A stretch of DNA of 64,000 bases from Azoarcus indigens (GTDB taxonomy: Bacteria; Pseudomonadota; Gammaproteobacteria; Burkholderiales; Rhodocyclaceae), in assembly GCF_004361735.1 (NCBI RefSeq), contig NZ_SNVV01000002.1, positions 248,001 to 312,000 of the forward strand, read 5' to 3'. A program made the translations under genes and the position numbers. The first letter of the stretch is position 1. The number at the start of each line of letters is the position of its first letter. The notes beneath the pieces are model-generated. The model saw only the letters and a program-made list of their open reading frames with translations. It was not told the DNA's origin and did not search any database. Positions 31,695 through 41,450 of this stretch are shown here, in pieces.

Positions 31695-34472
31695 TCACTC
31701 GTCCTTTCGAAGCAGATCTTTCACCACTTCCTTCGCGTTCTCGATCGATGCTGCGCCATCATCGACCACCTGCTTGCCCGATTGCTTGAGCAGGGATTTC
31801 TTGGTGGCCAAGGTGCCATCTGCCGTGTCGACGATCTCTGCCTTTCGGTCAAAGGTGGATCTGGCCGAAGCGGTTTCATTCCTGATGGCCATGCCCTCAG
31901 TCTGTACGTCGTTTCGCAGCGAAGGCGGGCTCGTGTCCGAGTGAGCGCTCGGGGCGGGTCGGTTGGAGTGCGCAACTGTTGCGCGGTGCTGTTGATCCGA
32001 GGCCGAGAGATCGGGCGACAGGGCCGGGTCCGAGGTGTGCCGATCGTGCAGGACGCGCACGTCTTCGAACGAAGTGGGTAGAGCGGTGCCATCGGAAAAC
32101 ACCCGGTTTGGCCTGAGCCCTTGGCGAGCGAGTTCTGCCTCAAACATGGAGAGCGCCGAGGCGCTGTCGCCGCCATACTGCTCGGCGTAGCGCAGGAACA
32201 TCTCCAGGTTGTGCGGGTCCTGGGCGATATCAATGGAAAGGGATTCTCCGCGGTCCCTGGCCAGTGAGAGACGCTCTGCAAAGGCCGTTCTTTCGGCGAA
32301 AGTGGCATCGGCCCGCTCGGCTCGAGACATGGCGCTGGCGAGCCGCGACGACATGTCCTGGGCCTCGCGGGAGTCCTTGGCGAAACTGTTGATGAGGCTC
32401 GAATCCCTCGACACCCGATCGCCAAACTGCTTGAACTCCGCAATCTGCTCTTGTGTGAGGCTGTTGAGCACCTTCTGCTGGGCAGCCGATAGACCCGACA
32501 TGTAGTTCTTCCCGGCGCGGGCCTGAAGTTCCGCGCCCGCTACGGGGGTATTGATCCCCAGGTGGCCGGCAGCGCCAAAGGCTATCTGCGCCACTTGGCT
32601 CTGGGTCAATCCGGTGCTGTCTGCCACGTTTTTCGAGATCTGATCCAGCCGGTTGAGGGTCTCGCCCGTTTGCTCGAAGCTGCTTGAGACCGTACCACTA
32701 CTGCTGCGTAGGGATCGGAGTTTTGCCAGGCCTCGTGTAAAGGTCTCGGTGAGCGCCGCTGATCGCTCGGTATTTGCTGAGATTGCTTCGCCGCGCGCGG
32801 CATCGGCTTGCCGACTGGCCTGCACCACATCCTGTTCGGACACACGCATCGAGACCATCCGCGACGCAAAGCCCTGGTTGCGCAGCAGGCTGACGGCCGT
32901 CCGTCCGGTCAGGGCATTCGACGAGAAGGTGTTCCCGCTCAGGTCGTTTTGCCAGCTGTGCATGAAGGCCGAGCTGCGGTTGGGCGCCAGGTGCATCTGG
33001 TCCAGCCCCACGTTCCCCATGGAGACGTTGCCGACGGTCGAGGCCGAGGTGCCACCCGCGATCATCGCCTGCAGGCCCGACAGGCCGCCGATCAGCGCCG
33101 TCCCGAAGTTTTCCATACGCTTCAAGGCCGCCCAGGCGATGAAGGGGATACTCATCGCCAAGTAGCCGACGACGGCCTCGCCCGAGATCGCACGCGAATA
33201 GATCGTCGAGGCGGTCTGCAGGGCCAGCGCCTTGGTGCCCGTGCCAAGGTCCGCCGCGGCCGCCAGATCGTAGGCCGCGTAGATCGAGGCCATGTAGTTG
33301 AGGATGGCGTAGAGCGGGGGCCACAACTGGATCCAGATCAGCACCGCCGCGTAGCCCTTGAAGGCGATCATGGTCTCGCGGCCGCTGGTGAGCAGGAGGA
33401 GCAGGACGAAGAGCGGGAACATCGCGTAGGTCACCGCCTCGACAACGTTGCGGAACACCGGCAGGGCCTGCTCGGCCACCTTCCCGTAGTTGAGCCAGGT
33501 CGCGTTCTGCTGGGCCACGGCTTGGGCGCGGCCAACCGCCAGTACCATGGCCGCCGGGTCGTTCACCTTCTGGCCAACGATCTTGCTGGTGTCCTCGATC
33601 GCATTGAGCATGGCGTTCTGCCGGATGAGGTCGGCGGCGGTGGCCGCGGCAGTAGCGATGCTGTTCTTGAGATAGGCCTGCTGGATCTGCCCGGCGATGG
33701 CCGCCGCCGCCGCGGCGCCCGGCAAGGTCGGGTTGAGCTGGAAGGCGAGCCGCCCCTCGATACGAGTGATCTGGGCCGGCAGTCGCCCGTTGAGACTCTG
33801 ATAGACGTTGGGGCAGGTATCGACGCCGACACTGCCGCCCGCGCTGGTGAGAGTGCTGAAGCGCGCGGGATTGGGCGAGGCCATCAACGGCCAGACATCG
33901 TCCGACGTGGAGAAGGCGGCCGGATCGAGGGTGCCGTCGATCAGATCGTAGGTCGTGCAGTTGTGGATGAAGTTGATGAGGTCGGTGCGGAACGCCGGGT
34001 CCTGGAACACCACGTTGCCGGTCTCGCGGATCAGGCGGTTGCCGAACATCAGTCCGTTCTGCTGGTAACTGAGCTCGGCGGGCAGCGCGCCGATGCCGGG
34101 GATGACCTGGAACGCCGTCTCGAACAACCCGGTCAGGGTGTGGCCGATGGTGCTGGTGAGGCTGCCGAGCAGGGCCACGCCGAAGGGCACGTTGTCGACC
34201 ACCTTGACCGCCGAGCCGCCCGTCTTGTCGACGATGCCGACGGTCACCTTGGGCACGATCAGCACCGAGAACACCAGCACCACGGTGGCCAGCCACTTCC
34301 AGCCCTGCAGTTTCTCGGGGGCGAAGGCGTAGGCAATGAGTGCCGCGACGAAGCCGCAGAAGGCCACGGCCGCCACCGCCGCCGCATAGTCGCCCGAGGC
34401 ATGGATGGCCGCCGCCGCGTTGAAGACGCCGAACAGGCTGTCGGCATTCTGGTAGGCGTAGATCTCCCACAT
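31695..34472 (-). CDS. traG: F-type conjugal transfer protein TraG (N-terminal domain family)
   Basis: A 925-aa inner-membrane protein required for pilus assembly and mating-pair stabilisation in F-type systems. Multiple hydrophobic helices lie in the first 480 residues, including FVAALIAYAFAP and MFPLFVLLLLLTSGRE. A long hydrophilic C-terminal half follows, the part that in F and SXT acts in entry exclusion. Length matches F TraG (938). It is the last gene of the T4SS cluster, 33 bp after traH. Confidence 0.9.
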   Translation of the reverse strand: MWEIYAYQNADSLFGVFNAAAAIHASGDYAAAVAAVAFCGFVAALIAYAFAPEKLQGWKWLATVVLVFSVLIVPKVTVGIVDKTGGSAVKVVDNVPFGVALLGSLTSTIGHTLTGLFETAFQVIPGIGALPAELSYQQNGLMFGNRLIRETGNVVFQDPAFRTDLINFIHNCTTYDLIDGTLDPAAFSTSDDVWPLMASPNPARFSTLTSAGGSVGVDTCPNVYQSLNGRLPAQITRIEGRLAFQLNPTLPGAAAAAAIAGQIQQAYLKNSIATAAATAADLIRQNAMLNAIEDTSKIVGQKVNDPAAMVLAVGRAQAVAQQNATWLNYGKVAEQALPVFRNVVEAVTYAMFPLFVLLLLLTSGRETMIAFKGYAAVLIWIQLWPPLYAILNYMASIYAAYDLAAAADLGTGTKALALQTASTIYSRAISGEAVVGYLAMSIPFIAWAALKRMENFGTALIGGLSGLQAMIAGGTSASTVGNVSMGNVGLDQMHLAPNRSSAFMHSWQNDLSGNTFSSNALTGRTAVSLLRNQGFASRMVSMRVSEQDVVQASRQADAARGEAISANTERSAALTETFTRGLAKLRSLRSSSGTVSSSFEQTGETLNRLDQISKNVADSTGLTQSQVAQIAFGAAGHLGINTPVAGAELQARAGKNYMSGLSAAQQKVLNSLTQEQIAEFKQFGDRVSRDSSLINSFAKDSREAQDMSSRLASAMSRAERADATFAERTAFAERLSLARDRGESLSIDIAQDPHNLEMFLRYAEQYGGDSASALSMFEAELARQGLRPNRVFSDGTALPTSFEDVRVLHDRHTSDPALSPDLSASDQQHRATVAHSNRPAPSAHSDTSPPSLRNDVQTEGMAIRNETASARSTFDRKAEIVDTADGTLATKKSLLKQSGKQVVDDGAASIENAKEVVKDLLRKDE

Positions 34473-34505
34473 GGCCTTCGTTCTCCTCGCACTATCCTGT
34501 CGGCC

Positions 34506-35966
34506 CTACTGCGCCAGATAGGCGGCCTGCTGGCCGAGCATGTCCATCACGTGCTGCGGCATGCTGGAACGCAGTTGGCGTTCGAGCTGTTCCAGGTGAC
34601 TCGACACGGCCCGGAACGAGCCGACTTTCTGGTAGAGCAGGTTCTTCTCCTGTGAGATTTGCAGGAGCATCGCCTCGGCGCGCTGGCGGACCTGGTTGGC
34701 CTGCTCGCGTTGCGTCTGCTGCAAGGTGTAGTTCTTGTCCAGAGCCGCCATGCCCAGACGCAGGTTGCGTTCGAGGAAGACGTAGGCGTAGTCGGCGGCG
34801 ATGACGTCGCGGTACTGGGCGATGAGGCTGTCGGACAGCCCCGACCCCGGGATGCTGGTGCCGATGGACAGCATCTTGTAGACCGGTTCGGTGGTCTGGT
34901 TCACGAAGCCGACCTCGGCCGAGTTGTTGGGGATGGCGGTGCGCGAGGCGATCTTCTCCGCGATGGAGCGCATCATGTTCTCGACCTTGGCGGTGAAGGG
35001 CGTGTGGGTGTAGGTGGTGTTCAGGCTGACCACGTCGCAGTTGGTATAGTCGTTGCACTTCAGGATGTGCTGGATGACATCCGTGCCGCTCGCTGCGCTC
35101 TGGCCGTAGAGCAACTGGCTGATCGACGTGAGCGTGGGCGCGATCGGCTCGGGGTCACGGGCTGATTCCTCCGGGTAGTAGATGATCGTGCCGACCAGGC
35201 TCATGATCAGCTCGCGCTCCTGATCGTCGAGATAGGAACCGGTGTACTGCAGCGCCTTCCACGTGAGGTTGCCGACGAAGGGGGCCTTGTTCTTCACGTT
35301 CGGATCGCTGGAGGCCCGCGCCGAGGACAGGATGCTGGGCCGGTCGGTGGCGCAGCGCCGGCGCGCCGCATCGCGGTCGCTCTCCAGGCCCATCTCGATG
35401 GCGAGATCGGCGCAGGTTTCCTGCGAGCTGTAGCCGAGCGATTCGGCGGCGGTGCTGACGATGGCCTTGGCGGTCTCGCACGAGTTGATGCGGGCATTGT
35501 TGATCCAGGTCTCCAGGCCCTTGGCCCATTTGGTGAGGCCACCCAGCAGCGGCGAGACCGCTTCGAGCGCCAACTGGAAGGCAATGCCGGGCAGGGCGGC
35601 GGTGATGTTCCTCAGCATGTTCTTGAACTCCTCGGCCGAGATGTGGCTGAAGCTGCCGCCAAAGACGTCGATCCCCCCGCAGCCCGCCTTGGCGCTGGGA
35701 AACTGGATGGCTGCGAGCTGATAGACCTTGTTGGGCGAGCGCATCATCAGGTTGCCGCCGGTGTAGGTGTTGAAGGTCTGGCCGCGGAAGGCGCCGGGGG
35801 CCGTGTAATTACCGATGGCGCCGAGGTTGTTGAACATGTCGTTGACCTCGGCGTTGAGGTCGCCGGCGTGCAGGGGGACGGAGGGGATGAGCAGCAGGGC
35901 GGAAAGCGCGAACGCGGCCGTCCGGCGCGTGAAGGAAGGGACCGTCGGGCGTGGCAGGGTGGACAT
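34506..35966 (-). CDS. traH: F-type conjugal transfer pilus assembly protein TraH
   Basis: A 486-aa periplasmic protein with a signal peptide (about 1-34, ending VPLHAGDL). Family features are the N-terminal GGNLMMRSPNKVYQL and FSHISAEEFKNMLRNI, and a coiled-coil C terminus rich in Gln and Leu. TraH belongs to the envelope TraF-TraH-TraU-TraW-TrbC group needed for pilus extension and retraction. It lies 12 bp after traF. Confidence 0.92.
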   Translation of the reverse strand: MSTLPRPTVPSFTRRTAAFALSALLLIPSVPLHAGDLNAEVNDMFNNLGAIGNYTAPGAFRGQTFNTYTGGNLMMRSPNKVYQLAAIQFPSAKAGCGGIDVFGGSFSHISAEEFKNMLRNITAALPGIAFQLALEAVSPLLGGLTKWAKGLETWINNARINSCETAKAIVSTAAESLGYSSQETCADLAIEMGLESDRDAARRRCATDRPSILSSARASSDPNVKNKAPFVGNLTWKALQYTGSYLDDQERELIMSLVGTIIYYPEESARDPEPIAPTLTSISQLLYGQSAASGTDVIQHILKCNDYTNCDVVSLNTTYTHTPFTAKVENMMRSIAEKIASRTAIPNNSAEVGFVNQTTEPVYKMLSIGTSIPGSGLSDSLIAQYRDVIAADYAYVFLERNLRLGMAALDKNYTLQQTQREQANQVRQRAEAMLLQISQEKNLLYQKVGSFRAVSSHLEQLERQLRSSMPQHVMDMLGQQAAYLAQ

Positions 35967-35978
35967 GTGGGTGGACTC

Positions 35979-36824
35979 CTATCGAAGGTCGATCTGCCGC
36001 GTCGCGCTGGGTAGCATCGCCTCGCCCTGCGGAGTCGAGACGATGGCGAGACGCTCCAGCAACTGGGATTCGGAGAGCACGCCGAAGCCGATGGGCGTGA
36101 TCGTTCCGGTGAAGGGCTGGGCCAGGAAGACGGCGGGCACCTGGGTGACCTTCAGGGTGGTGGCGATGCCGTTGTCCGGGCGCGCCGCGGGGAAGCCCGG
36201 CATCGGACCGCCGTCCATGCTGACGGCGACGACCTGGATGCCGTGGCGCGCCTGAAAAGCGGCAAGGATCGGCGCGAAGGCATGGCAGTAGGGGCAGTCC
36301 GAGCGATAGAAAAAGAACAGGACATGGTCCGCGCCCAGGTCCGCGATCACGCGCGAACGCCCGGCCTGCTGGGTCTGCTCGAACACCTCCAGCGCTTTGG
36401 CGTTGACCGGTCGCCCCTGCAGGGTCGGATCGAGCTCGGGCGTCGCCCAGGCCACCCGCTGGGCGACGTCGGCGAAATAGGAGGCACGGGCGACAACCTG
36501 GGACTCGAGTTCCATGTAGCGCCGCACGTTCGCCTCGGTCGGCCGCATGATGGCGATGTTGCGGGTGTCCTCCAGGGTTTTCTGCAGACGTTCGAACTCG
36601 ACCAGTTCCGCGGCTCTCGAGGCCGGGGCCGAGGACACGGCCTGCTCCGACAACGTCGGGCGTTCATGTTCCGCGGCCGGTGGATCCTCATAGAAATGCC
36701 AGCCGCGCCAACTGTCAGACCAGTAGCGCGCAGCGGTATCCTGGGCCGACGCCACGCCGGCACCCAGCAGCAAGGCCAGCGCCAGCGGCAAGCGGACGGA
36801 CGTGCGAAACGCGGAACGTTTCAT
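35979..36824 (-). CDS. traF: Conjugal transfer protein TraF with thioredoxin-like CPYC motif
   Basis: A 281-aa periplasmic thioredoxin-fold protein with a signal peptide (about 1-27). It keeps an intact redox motif, SDCPYC at 177-180, unlike F-plasmid TraF, which has lost the cysteine pair. It probably assists disulfide formation in the Cys-rich TraN and TraU made from the same operon. It is followed by traH and preceded by a small secreted gene at 9 bp. Confidence 0.9.
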   Translation of the reverse strand: MKRSAFRTSVRLPLALALLLGAGVASAQDTAARYWSDSWRGWHFYEDPPAAEHERPTLSEQAVSSAPASRAAELVEFERLQKTLEDTRNIAIMRPTEANVRRYMELESQVVARASYFADVAQRVAWATPELDPTLQGRPVNAKALEVFEQTQQAGRSRVIADLGADHVLFFFYRSDCPYCHAFAPILAAFQARHGIQVVAVSMDGGPMPGFPAARPDNGIATTLKVTQVPAVFLAQPFTGTITPIGFGVLSESQLLERLAIVSTPQGEAMLPSATRQIDLR

Positions 36825-36833
36825 GCCGAACGG

Positions 36834-37205
36834 CTACTTCAGGAATTGCGGCGGCCGGCCGTCGAGGCAGTAGTCGATGCCGAAGTCCATCGTCTGCCGG
36901 CGTGGGGTCGTGGCGCCGGGCAGGAGGACACCGTCCTGCCAGAACGTGACCTTCAGGCGGCTGCACCCGGCCTGGGCATAGCGCTTCTCGGTCGTCACAT
37001 CGATGTAGATCGGCGAGGTGGCGCCGAAGCGCTTTGTGATCGCGTCGGCCATCTCCCCGGTGAGGATCCCATGGGCCTGCCCGTCGGTCGCCTGAAGGGC
37101 GGCCAGCATCACCGGGCGCGCATCGGGTACCGGCGTGCGGGATACGTCGTCGGCAAGGGCGGGCGACGCGAGCACGGCCAGCGCTGCCGCATAGATAAGC
37201 TTCAT
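36834..37205 (-). CDS. Small secreted protein of the T4SS cluster, unknown
   Basis: A 123-aa protein with a signal peptide (about 1-18, ending SPALADD) and two conserved-looking Cys (in AQAGCSRLKV and GIDYCLDG). The start at 37205 overlaps the traN stop as ATGA. Its place between traN and traF, where F carries trbE or other small genes, suggests an accessory periplasmic role. I do not recognise the family. Confidence 0.8.
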   Translation of the reverse strand: MKLIYAAALAVLASPALADDVSRTPVPDARPVMLAALQATDGQAHGILTGEMADAITKRFGATSPIYIDVTTEKRYAQAGCSRLKVTFWQDGVLLPGATTPRRQTMDFGIDYCLDGRPPQFLK

Positions 37206-39679
37206 TGGCATTTCCCCTGTCCGTAGTAGCAGGTGGTGAGGCGCGCGGCATTGCTGCCCTGGATCGCTCCGACATTGGGAAGCGTCGGGACGATGGAGGC
37301 ATAGAATTCCGTGAGGTCCATCGCCGCGAAATCGAGGCGCTGGAGCTGCGCGATGGTGAAGCCCGAGCAGTCGGGGTTCTTGCCGGAGCCCCAGCCCTTA
37401 CCTACCTGCACGCGGCCCTGTTCGTTGACGATGCGCGCGAGCTTGCTGTTAAAGCAGCACTTGCCGGTGGTGTGCTCGATGCAGGCGACGCATTTGCCGA
37501 AAACGCGGATGCAGGAGGAGCACCATGTGCCGACCTTGTGGCAGAGCCCGGCCCCTTCCTTCATCGCGAGCTTGCCTTCCTCCTCGTTGCAGGACGACAT
37601 GGACATGACGATGTAGATGACCACGGCAATGGCGAGCGACCACGGATCGAAGGCGATCACCAAGCTATCGCCCGCATAAAGGACCGCCGAGCCGGCGGGC
37701 AGGGCGGCGCCATTGACGGCCACGGTAACGCCGTAAGTAGTGAAGGTGCCGCTGAAGCCGCCGCCGAGCAGCAGGGCCTGCATGCCCTGGTACAGGAACT
37801 CGCGGTTGTCGGCGTTCATCAGCACGTCGTAAACCAGACGCGAGCCGGTGCCGAACAGGCTCTGGTTGGTCATGCCGGCACCGGCCGAGTCGGAATAGCA
37901 GCAGTTCTTGAACAACCGGTCGCGGCAGAGGTTGCCCTCACCCTTGAAGACCTGCATGTTGTCGGTATCGAGGTACACGCCCGCTTCGCGCGCGGCCTCC
38001 ATCAGCGACATCGAACGGGCGAAGTCGGCGTCGTTGGTGTAGCTGGTGTTGAAGCAGTTTCCGGCGACGCAGAAGACGTTCGCCGGGCAGTTCGTTGCCG
38101 TGATGGTGGTGCCCGGCGGCACCGGGCAGGTGTAGGTGTTCTCGGTGATCTCGCAGATACCGGTGGCCGCGTTCATCTGCCGGCAGACGGTGCCTGCGGG
38201 TGTACAACCGGCCGCAATCAGAGGCGCGCACTCGTCGGTCGCGGCGGCTTGCGCGCAGGCGATTGTCGTCTCGTACTGCCAGCAGGCACGCGATACGGAC
38301 GCGCCGTTCACCACCTTGGTGGCGGGGCCATCGATGCAGCGTGCGGCTCCTGCCACCGTGCAGCGGCCACCGGTGTTCAGGGCGGGGCACTGGTCGTCCC
38401 ATCGATCGGTTTCGGTCACCGTCGTGTGGGGCCGTTCGTAATTCAGGACCATCTGCGGGATCGACCCATAGGCCGGATTGACCCGCCAGCCGACCACGGG
38501 ACGTTGCGCGTCCTTGGTCCAGAAGTAGCCGGGCACGGTGCCTGTCATGTCATAGCCGATGAGGCCGGACGCCCCCGCGGAAGGCGCGTAGCAGGCGGAC
38601 GCGTCGAAGGCGGAGACTGGGTCGCCGCCCCAGCCCCAACCCCACCAGGGCAAGATGTTGTCGCCACTCTGGCTCCCGGACGGGCAGGCACCATAGACTT
38701 CGAGGAAGGGGCGCTCCAGCGCGCAGTCCCCGAGGCCCGCGTCGCCACCTCCGTCGGTGCAGACGCGCCGGTATTCCTGGGCGAGCATGGCGGTCAGCCG
38801 ACAACTGTCGCCGACGCACTGGTTGTCGGCGACCCACAGGCCGTTCTGGCCGCTGCCCCACCACCACCACCATGAGCCGCTGCGGGGGAGCGTCGCGACC
38901 ATGCGGGGAAACGTCAGCGGCGTGGTCATATCGAGGTCGAAGTACGTCAGGGGCGTACCCCGGTCGGTAACCCGGAAATGCTGTTGGCTGGCAGGCCTGT
39001 CCGGTATGCACTGCACATCCAGGCCGGTGCGGCCCGAAGCGGCGTTGGCGAACCAGTTGCCCGGTGTGCAACTGCTGGTGCGCGACACCGATACGCTCAA
39101 GGAGCGCGTGCAGGAGAACGGGGAGGTGCCGCTGTACTGGCGGCAGACGCGGTCTTCGGTGGCAGGTGTGGGGACGCTATCCACCTGGCAACCGCTGTAA
39201 TAGGTGGCGATGTCTTCCAGGGTCGTCGCGGGGTTGGCGGCGATGGCTCGGGCGGCGCTCACTGCCGGGTCGTAGGGCGAGATGGCCTCGCGCGGCGTGT
39301 TGGCCGACGTCATCGCCCCGCGCTGAGCCTCGCAGACGGGATCGCCGGTAGCGGTGGCGCAGGCGGTCAGGCGGGCATTGGCCGACCCCGCCAAGCTAGG
39401 CTGGCCGTAATACGCGGTTTCTGGCGGCGTGCTGGTATAACCCGGGACGGTGCTCGAGGCGCTCGGCGCATTGACCGTCCCCCGGATCACCGGGTTGGCC
39501 GCCTGGCCGGCTGCGGTGCCTTCCTCGAACGGGCCGGCCACGGCAGTGGTCTGCGTCGTGACAAAACTGAAGAGCGTGATCCAGATGACCCAGCGACGCA
39601 TCCGGCCACCGAGCCGCCTCAAGGCGCGTGGCGCCCCCGTGGGGCGCAGCGAATGAAGGTGAGCCTGGGGGCCGTTCAT
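37202..39679 (-). CDS. traN: F-type mating-pair stabilisation protein TraN
   Basis: An 825-aa exported, Cys-rich protein. TraN sits in the donor outer membrane and binds a recipient surface protein to stabilise mating pairs. A signal-type segment (about 27-49) follows a basic N terminus. There are many Cys residues (for example VFCVAGNCFNTSY, MSSCNEEEGKL, CSSCIRVFGKCVACIEHTTG). The start at 39679 has AGGAGGCAGAG directly upstream. It is larger than F TraN (602). The N-terminal half carries Trp/Gly repeats (WWWWWGSGQNG), possibly its recipient-binding tip. Confidence 0.92.
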   Translation of the reverse strand: MNGPQAHLHSLRPTGAPRALRRLGGRMRRWVIWITLFSFVTTQTTAVAGPFEEGTAAGQAANPVIRGTVNAPSASSTVPGYTSTPPETAYYGQPSLAGSANARLTACATATGDPVCEAQRGAMTSANTPREAISPYDPAVSAARAIAANPATTLEDIATYYSGCQVDSVPTPATEDRVCRQYSGTSPFSCTRSLSVSVSRTSSCTPGNWFANAASGRTGLDVQCIPDRPASQQHFRVTDRGTPLTYFDLDMTTPLTFPRMVATLPRSGSWWWWWGSGQNGLWVADNQCVGDSCRLTAMLAQEYRRVCTDGGGDAGLGDCALERPFLEVYGACPSGSQSGDNILPWWGWGWGGDPVSAFDASACYAPSAGASGLIGYDMTGTVPGYFWTKDAQRPVVGWRVNPAYGSIPQMVLNYERPHTTVTETDRWDDQCPALNTGGRCTVAGAARCIDGPATKVVNGASVSRACWQYETTIACAQAAATDECAPLIAAGCTPAGTVCRQMNAATGICEITENTYTCPVPPGTTITATNCPANVFCVAGNCFNTSYTNDADFARSMSLMEAAREAGVYLDTDNMQVFKGEGNLCRDRLFKNCCYSDSAGAGMTNQSLFGTGSRLVYDVLMNADNREFLYQGMQALLLGGGFSGTFTTYGVTVAVNGAALPAGSAVLYAGDSLVIAFDPWSLAIAVVIYIVMSMSSCNEEEGKLAMKEGAGLCHKVGTWCSSCIRVFGKCVACIEHTTGKCCFNSKLARIVNEQGRVQVGKGWGSGKNPDCSGFTIAQLQRLDFAAMDLTEFYASIVPTLPNVGAIQGSNAARLTTCYYGQGKCQ

Positions 39680-39688
39680 CTCTGCCTC

Positions 39689-40438
39689 CTATCCCCGAAT
39701 CCGCTTCAGGAAGATGTCGGCTGCCGAGCCGAACCCGGGTGCCGACCGCTGCATGTATTCCAGCGCGTAGTCCAGGCTCACGTCGCCGGAGGTCCGCAGG
39801 AAGATCTCGGACGGCGCGCAGCTGCCACTGGCGCAGGCGACCGGTCGGGCGCCATCGCGCACCAGCACGAAGGTCGGGACCCGGGTGACGGCATAGCGGT
39901 CGAAGGCCTGCGGATCGATTTGCACCCCCACTTGCCGGTCGCCGATGAGGCGCTGCACCCGGGCGACGGTGGTGCGCAGCGACCCGTCGGCGAAGCCCCG
40001 GAGGACGATCGAAGCCTGGGCGCGTGCGGCCTGGTCGATGAGGCGCTGCAGCGTGGGCTGCGGCATGGAGAGGCTGACGAACACCAGGAGTCCCGGCCCG
40101 GACGCCAGTCCCTCTGCTCGGCTCATCTCCTGCGCTTGCGATGCATAGCCCCGCGCGAGCGCTTCGAGGTCGATCGGGGCACGGGCCGCCGGCGTCGGCA
40201 GGGCGTCGATGTGGGGTGAGGCCGGCACCGGCGCGGCTTGCAGTTCGGCGTCGCTCAGCATGCGATGTCGCTGCCGCACCTGCTCGATATCCTGATCGGA
40301 GATCGTCGGCTGTTCGCGGCGGACCCGTTCGATGTCCGCGTCGGTGACGAGCGGCGGGTTCTGCGCAAGGGTCTGGGCGCTCGCCGCCAGCACAACAGCG
40401 AAGGCGAGGGCAGGAAGGGCGGGGTTAGAAGCCGACAC
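39689..40438 (-). CDS. trbC: F-type pilin assembly protein TrbC
   Basis: A 249-aa periplasmic protein with a signal peptide (about 1-25). The C-terminal half has a thioredoxin-like TrbC fold with the family segment LLVFVSLSMPQPTLQRLI and YAVTRVPTFVLV. No CxxC is present. The N-terminal half is Gln/Arg-rich and coiled. It overlaps the end of traU by 14 nt and is followed by traN. In F, TrbC and TraW form a processed complex needed for pilus assembly. Confidence 0.9.
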   Translation of the reverse strand: MSASNPALPALAFAVVLAASAQTLAQNPPLVTDADIERVRREQPTISDQDIEQVRQRHRMLSDAELQAAPVPASPHIDALPTPAARAPIDLEALARGYASQAQEMSRAEGLASGPGLLVFVSLSMPQPTLQRLIDQAARAQASIVLRGFADGSLRTTVARVQRLIGDRQVGVQIDPQAFDRYAVTRVPTFVLVRDGARPVACASGSCAPSEIFLRTSGDVSLDYALEYMQRSAPGFGSAADIFLKRIRG

Positions 40439-41450
40439 AGCAGTTCCTTTTGCGAAACAACATGAAGGCGAAGTCCTCGCCGCGCACGGGGTATTCCTTG
40501 CCGGCGCCCCAGAGCACGGTGGTGCGGCCGAAGGGCTGGCAGCAGCGGCCGGCCTCCTTCGCGGTGTTGGGGATCGGGTAGGTGAGCTGGGTCTTGTAGG
40601 CGGTCTTGTCCATGACCGGCTCGAAGTACGGTCCGCACAGGCCGGGCGTCCCGTGCCAGCCCCAGGCGATCAGTTCGCGGTGCATCTTCGCGGTCAGGCG
40701 CTGGGCCATCAGGGCGGCGGTGCGCACGCCGCCCAAGTGGTAGGGCACGTGGCCGTCCAGCGGGTAGATGCCGCCCTGGCAGCCGGCGCACCAGAAGAGC
40801 TCCTTGAGGCCGAAGCCCACCGAGGCGGCGACGCAGCCGGCCGCGCAAGCGGCGATGGCGACCGGATTGGCGAAGAGCACGGCGTCCGGGTTGAGGATCA
40901 GGGTGAGCTCGTCGTCATTCCACAGCGGGTCGACCTCGGTGAGGTAGGCGAGGTCGAAAGAGCCCTTTTCCAGGCAGGGGAAGTCGGTCACGACCTCCAG
41001 CCAGTACATCACCGGGTTCACGTAGAAGTGCGCTTGGTAGAAGCTGCCGCCGTCGCCATCGCCTTCCGGGCGAGTGAAGCGCGCGGCCTCCGGCGCCGGG
41101 ATGCCCGGGTCGAGATCGACGCCGCCCAAGGAGACGAGGCAGAAGGGCTTCCTCACCGCTTCGACGTGCCGTGCGGGCTCCCAGAAGCCGATGGAAAGCC
41201 CGATGGCCGGATTCACGCCGCAACTGCAGACCGGGCTGGACGGGTTGTCGGTGTCTTCCTGGTCGCCGAAGTTGGCAACGCGGGCGCTGCCGATGCTGAT
41301 GGGCAGGATGCAGGACCAGCAAATGTCGGTGATGGGGTTGGGGAACTTGCCGGTGCAGGTGGCCGCGCCGGCGGCCCGGGCCGGCAGGGTGGCGAGGCCG
41401 AGGAGCAACGCCAGGACGAACGGCAGCATAGGCAGACGTCGCCGGGTCAT
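40425..41450 (-). CDS. traU: F-type conjugal transfer protein TraU
   Basis: A 341-aa periplasmic, Cys-rich protein with a signal peptide (about 1-27, ending PARAAG). Family motifs are CTGKFPNPITDICWSCILPI at the mature N terminus and CCQPFGRTTVLWGAGKEYP near the C terminus. TraU is needed for DNA transfer more than for pilus growth in F. It overlaps traW as ATGA. The many cysteines fit the linked DsbC and TraF genes. Confidence 0.94.
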   Translation of the reverse strand: MTRRRLPMLPFVLALLLGLATLPARAAGAATCTGKFPNPITDICWSCILPISIGSARVANFGDQEDTDNPSSPVCSCGVNPAIGLSIGFWEPARHVEAVRKPFCLVSLGGVDLDPGIPAPEAARFTRPEGDGDGGSFYQAHFYVNPVMYWLEVVTDFPCLEKGSFDLAYLTEVDPLWNDDELTLILNPDAVLFANPVAIAACAAGCVAASVGFGLKELFWCAGCQGGIYPLDGHVPYHLGGVRTAALMAQRLTAKMHRELIAWGWHGTPGLCGPYFEPVMDKTAYKTQLTYPIPNTAKEAGRCCQPFGRTTVLWGAGKEYPVRGEDFAFMLFRKRNCCVGF

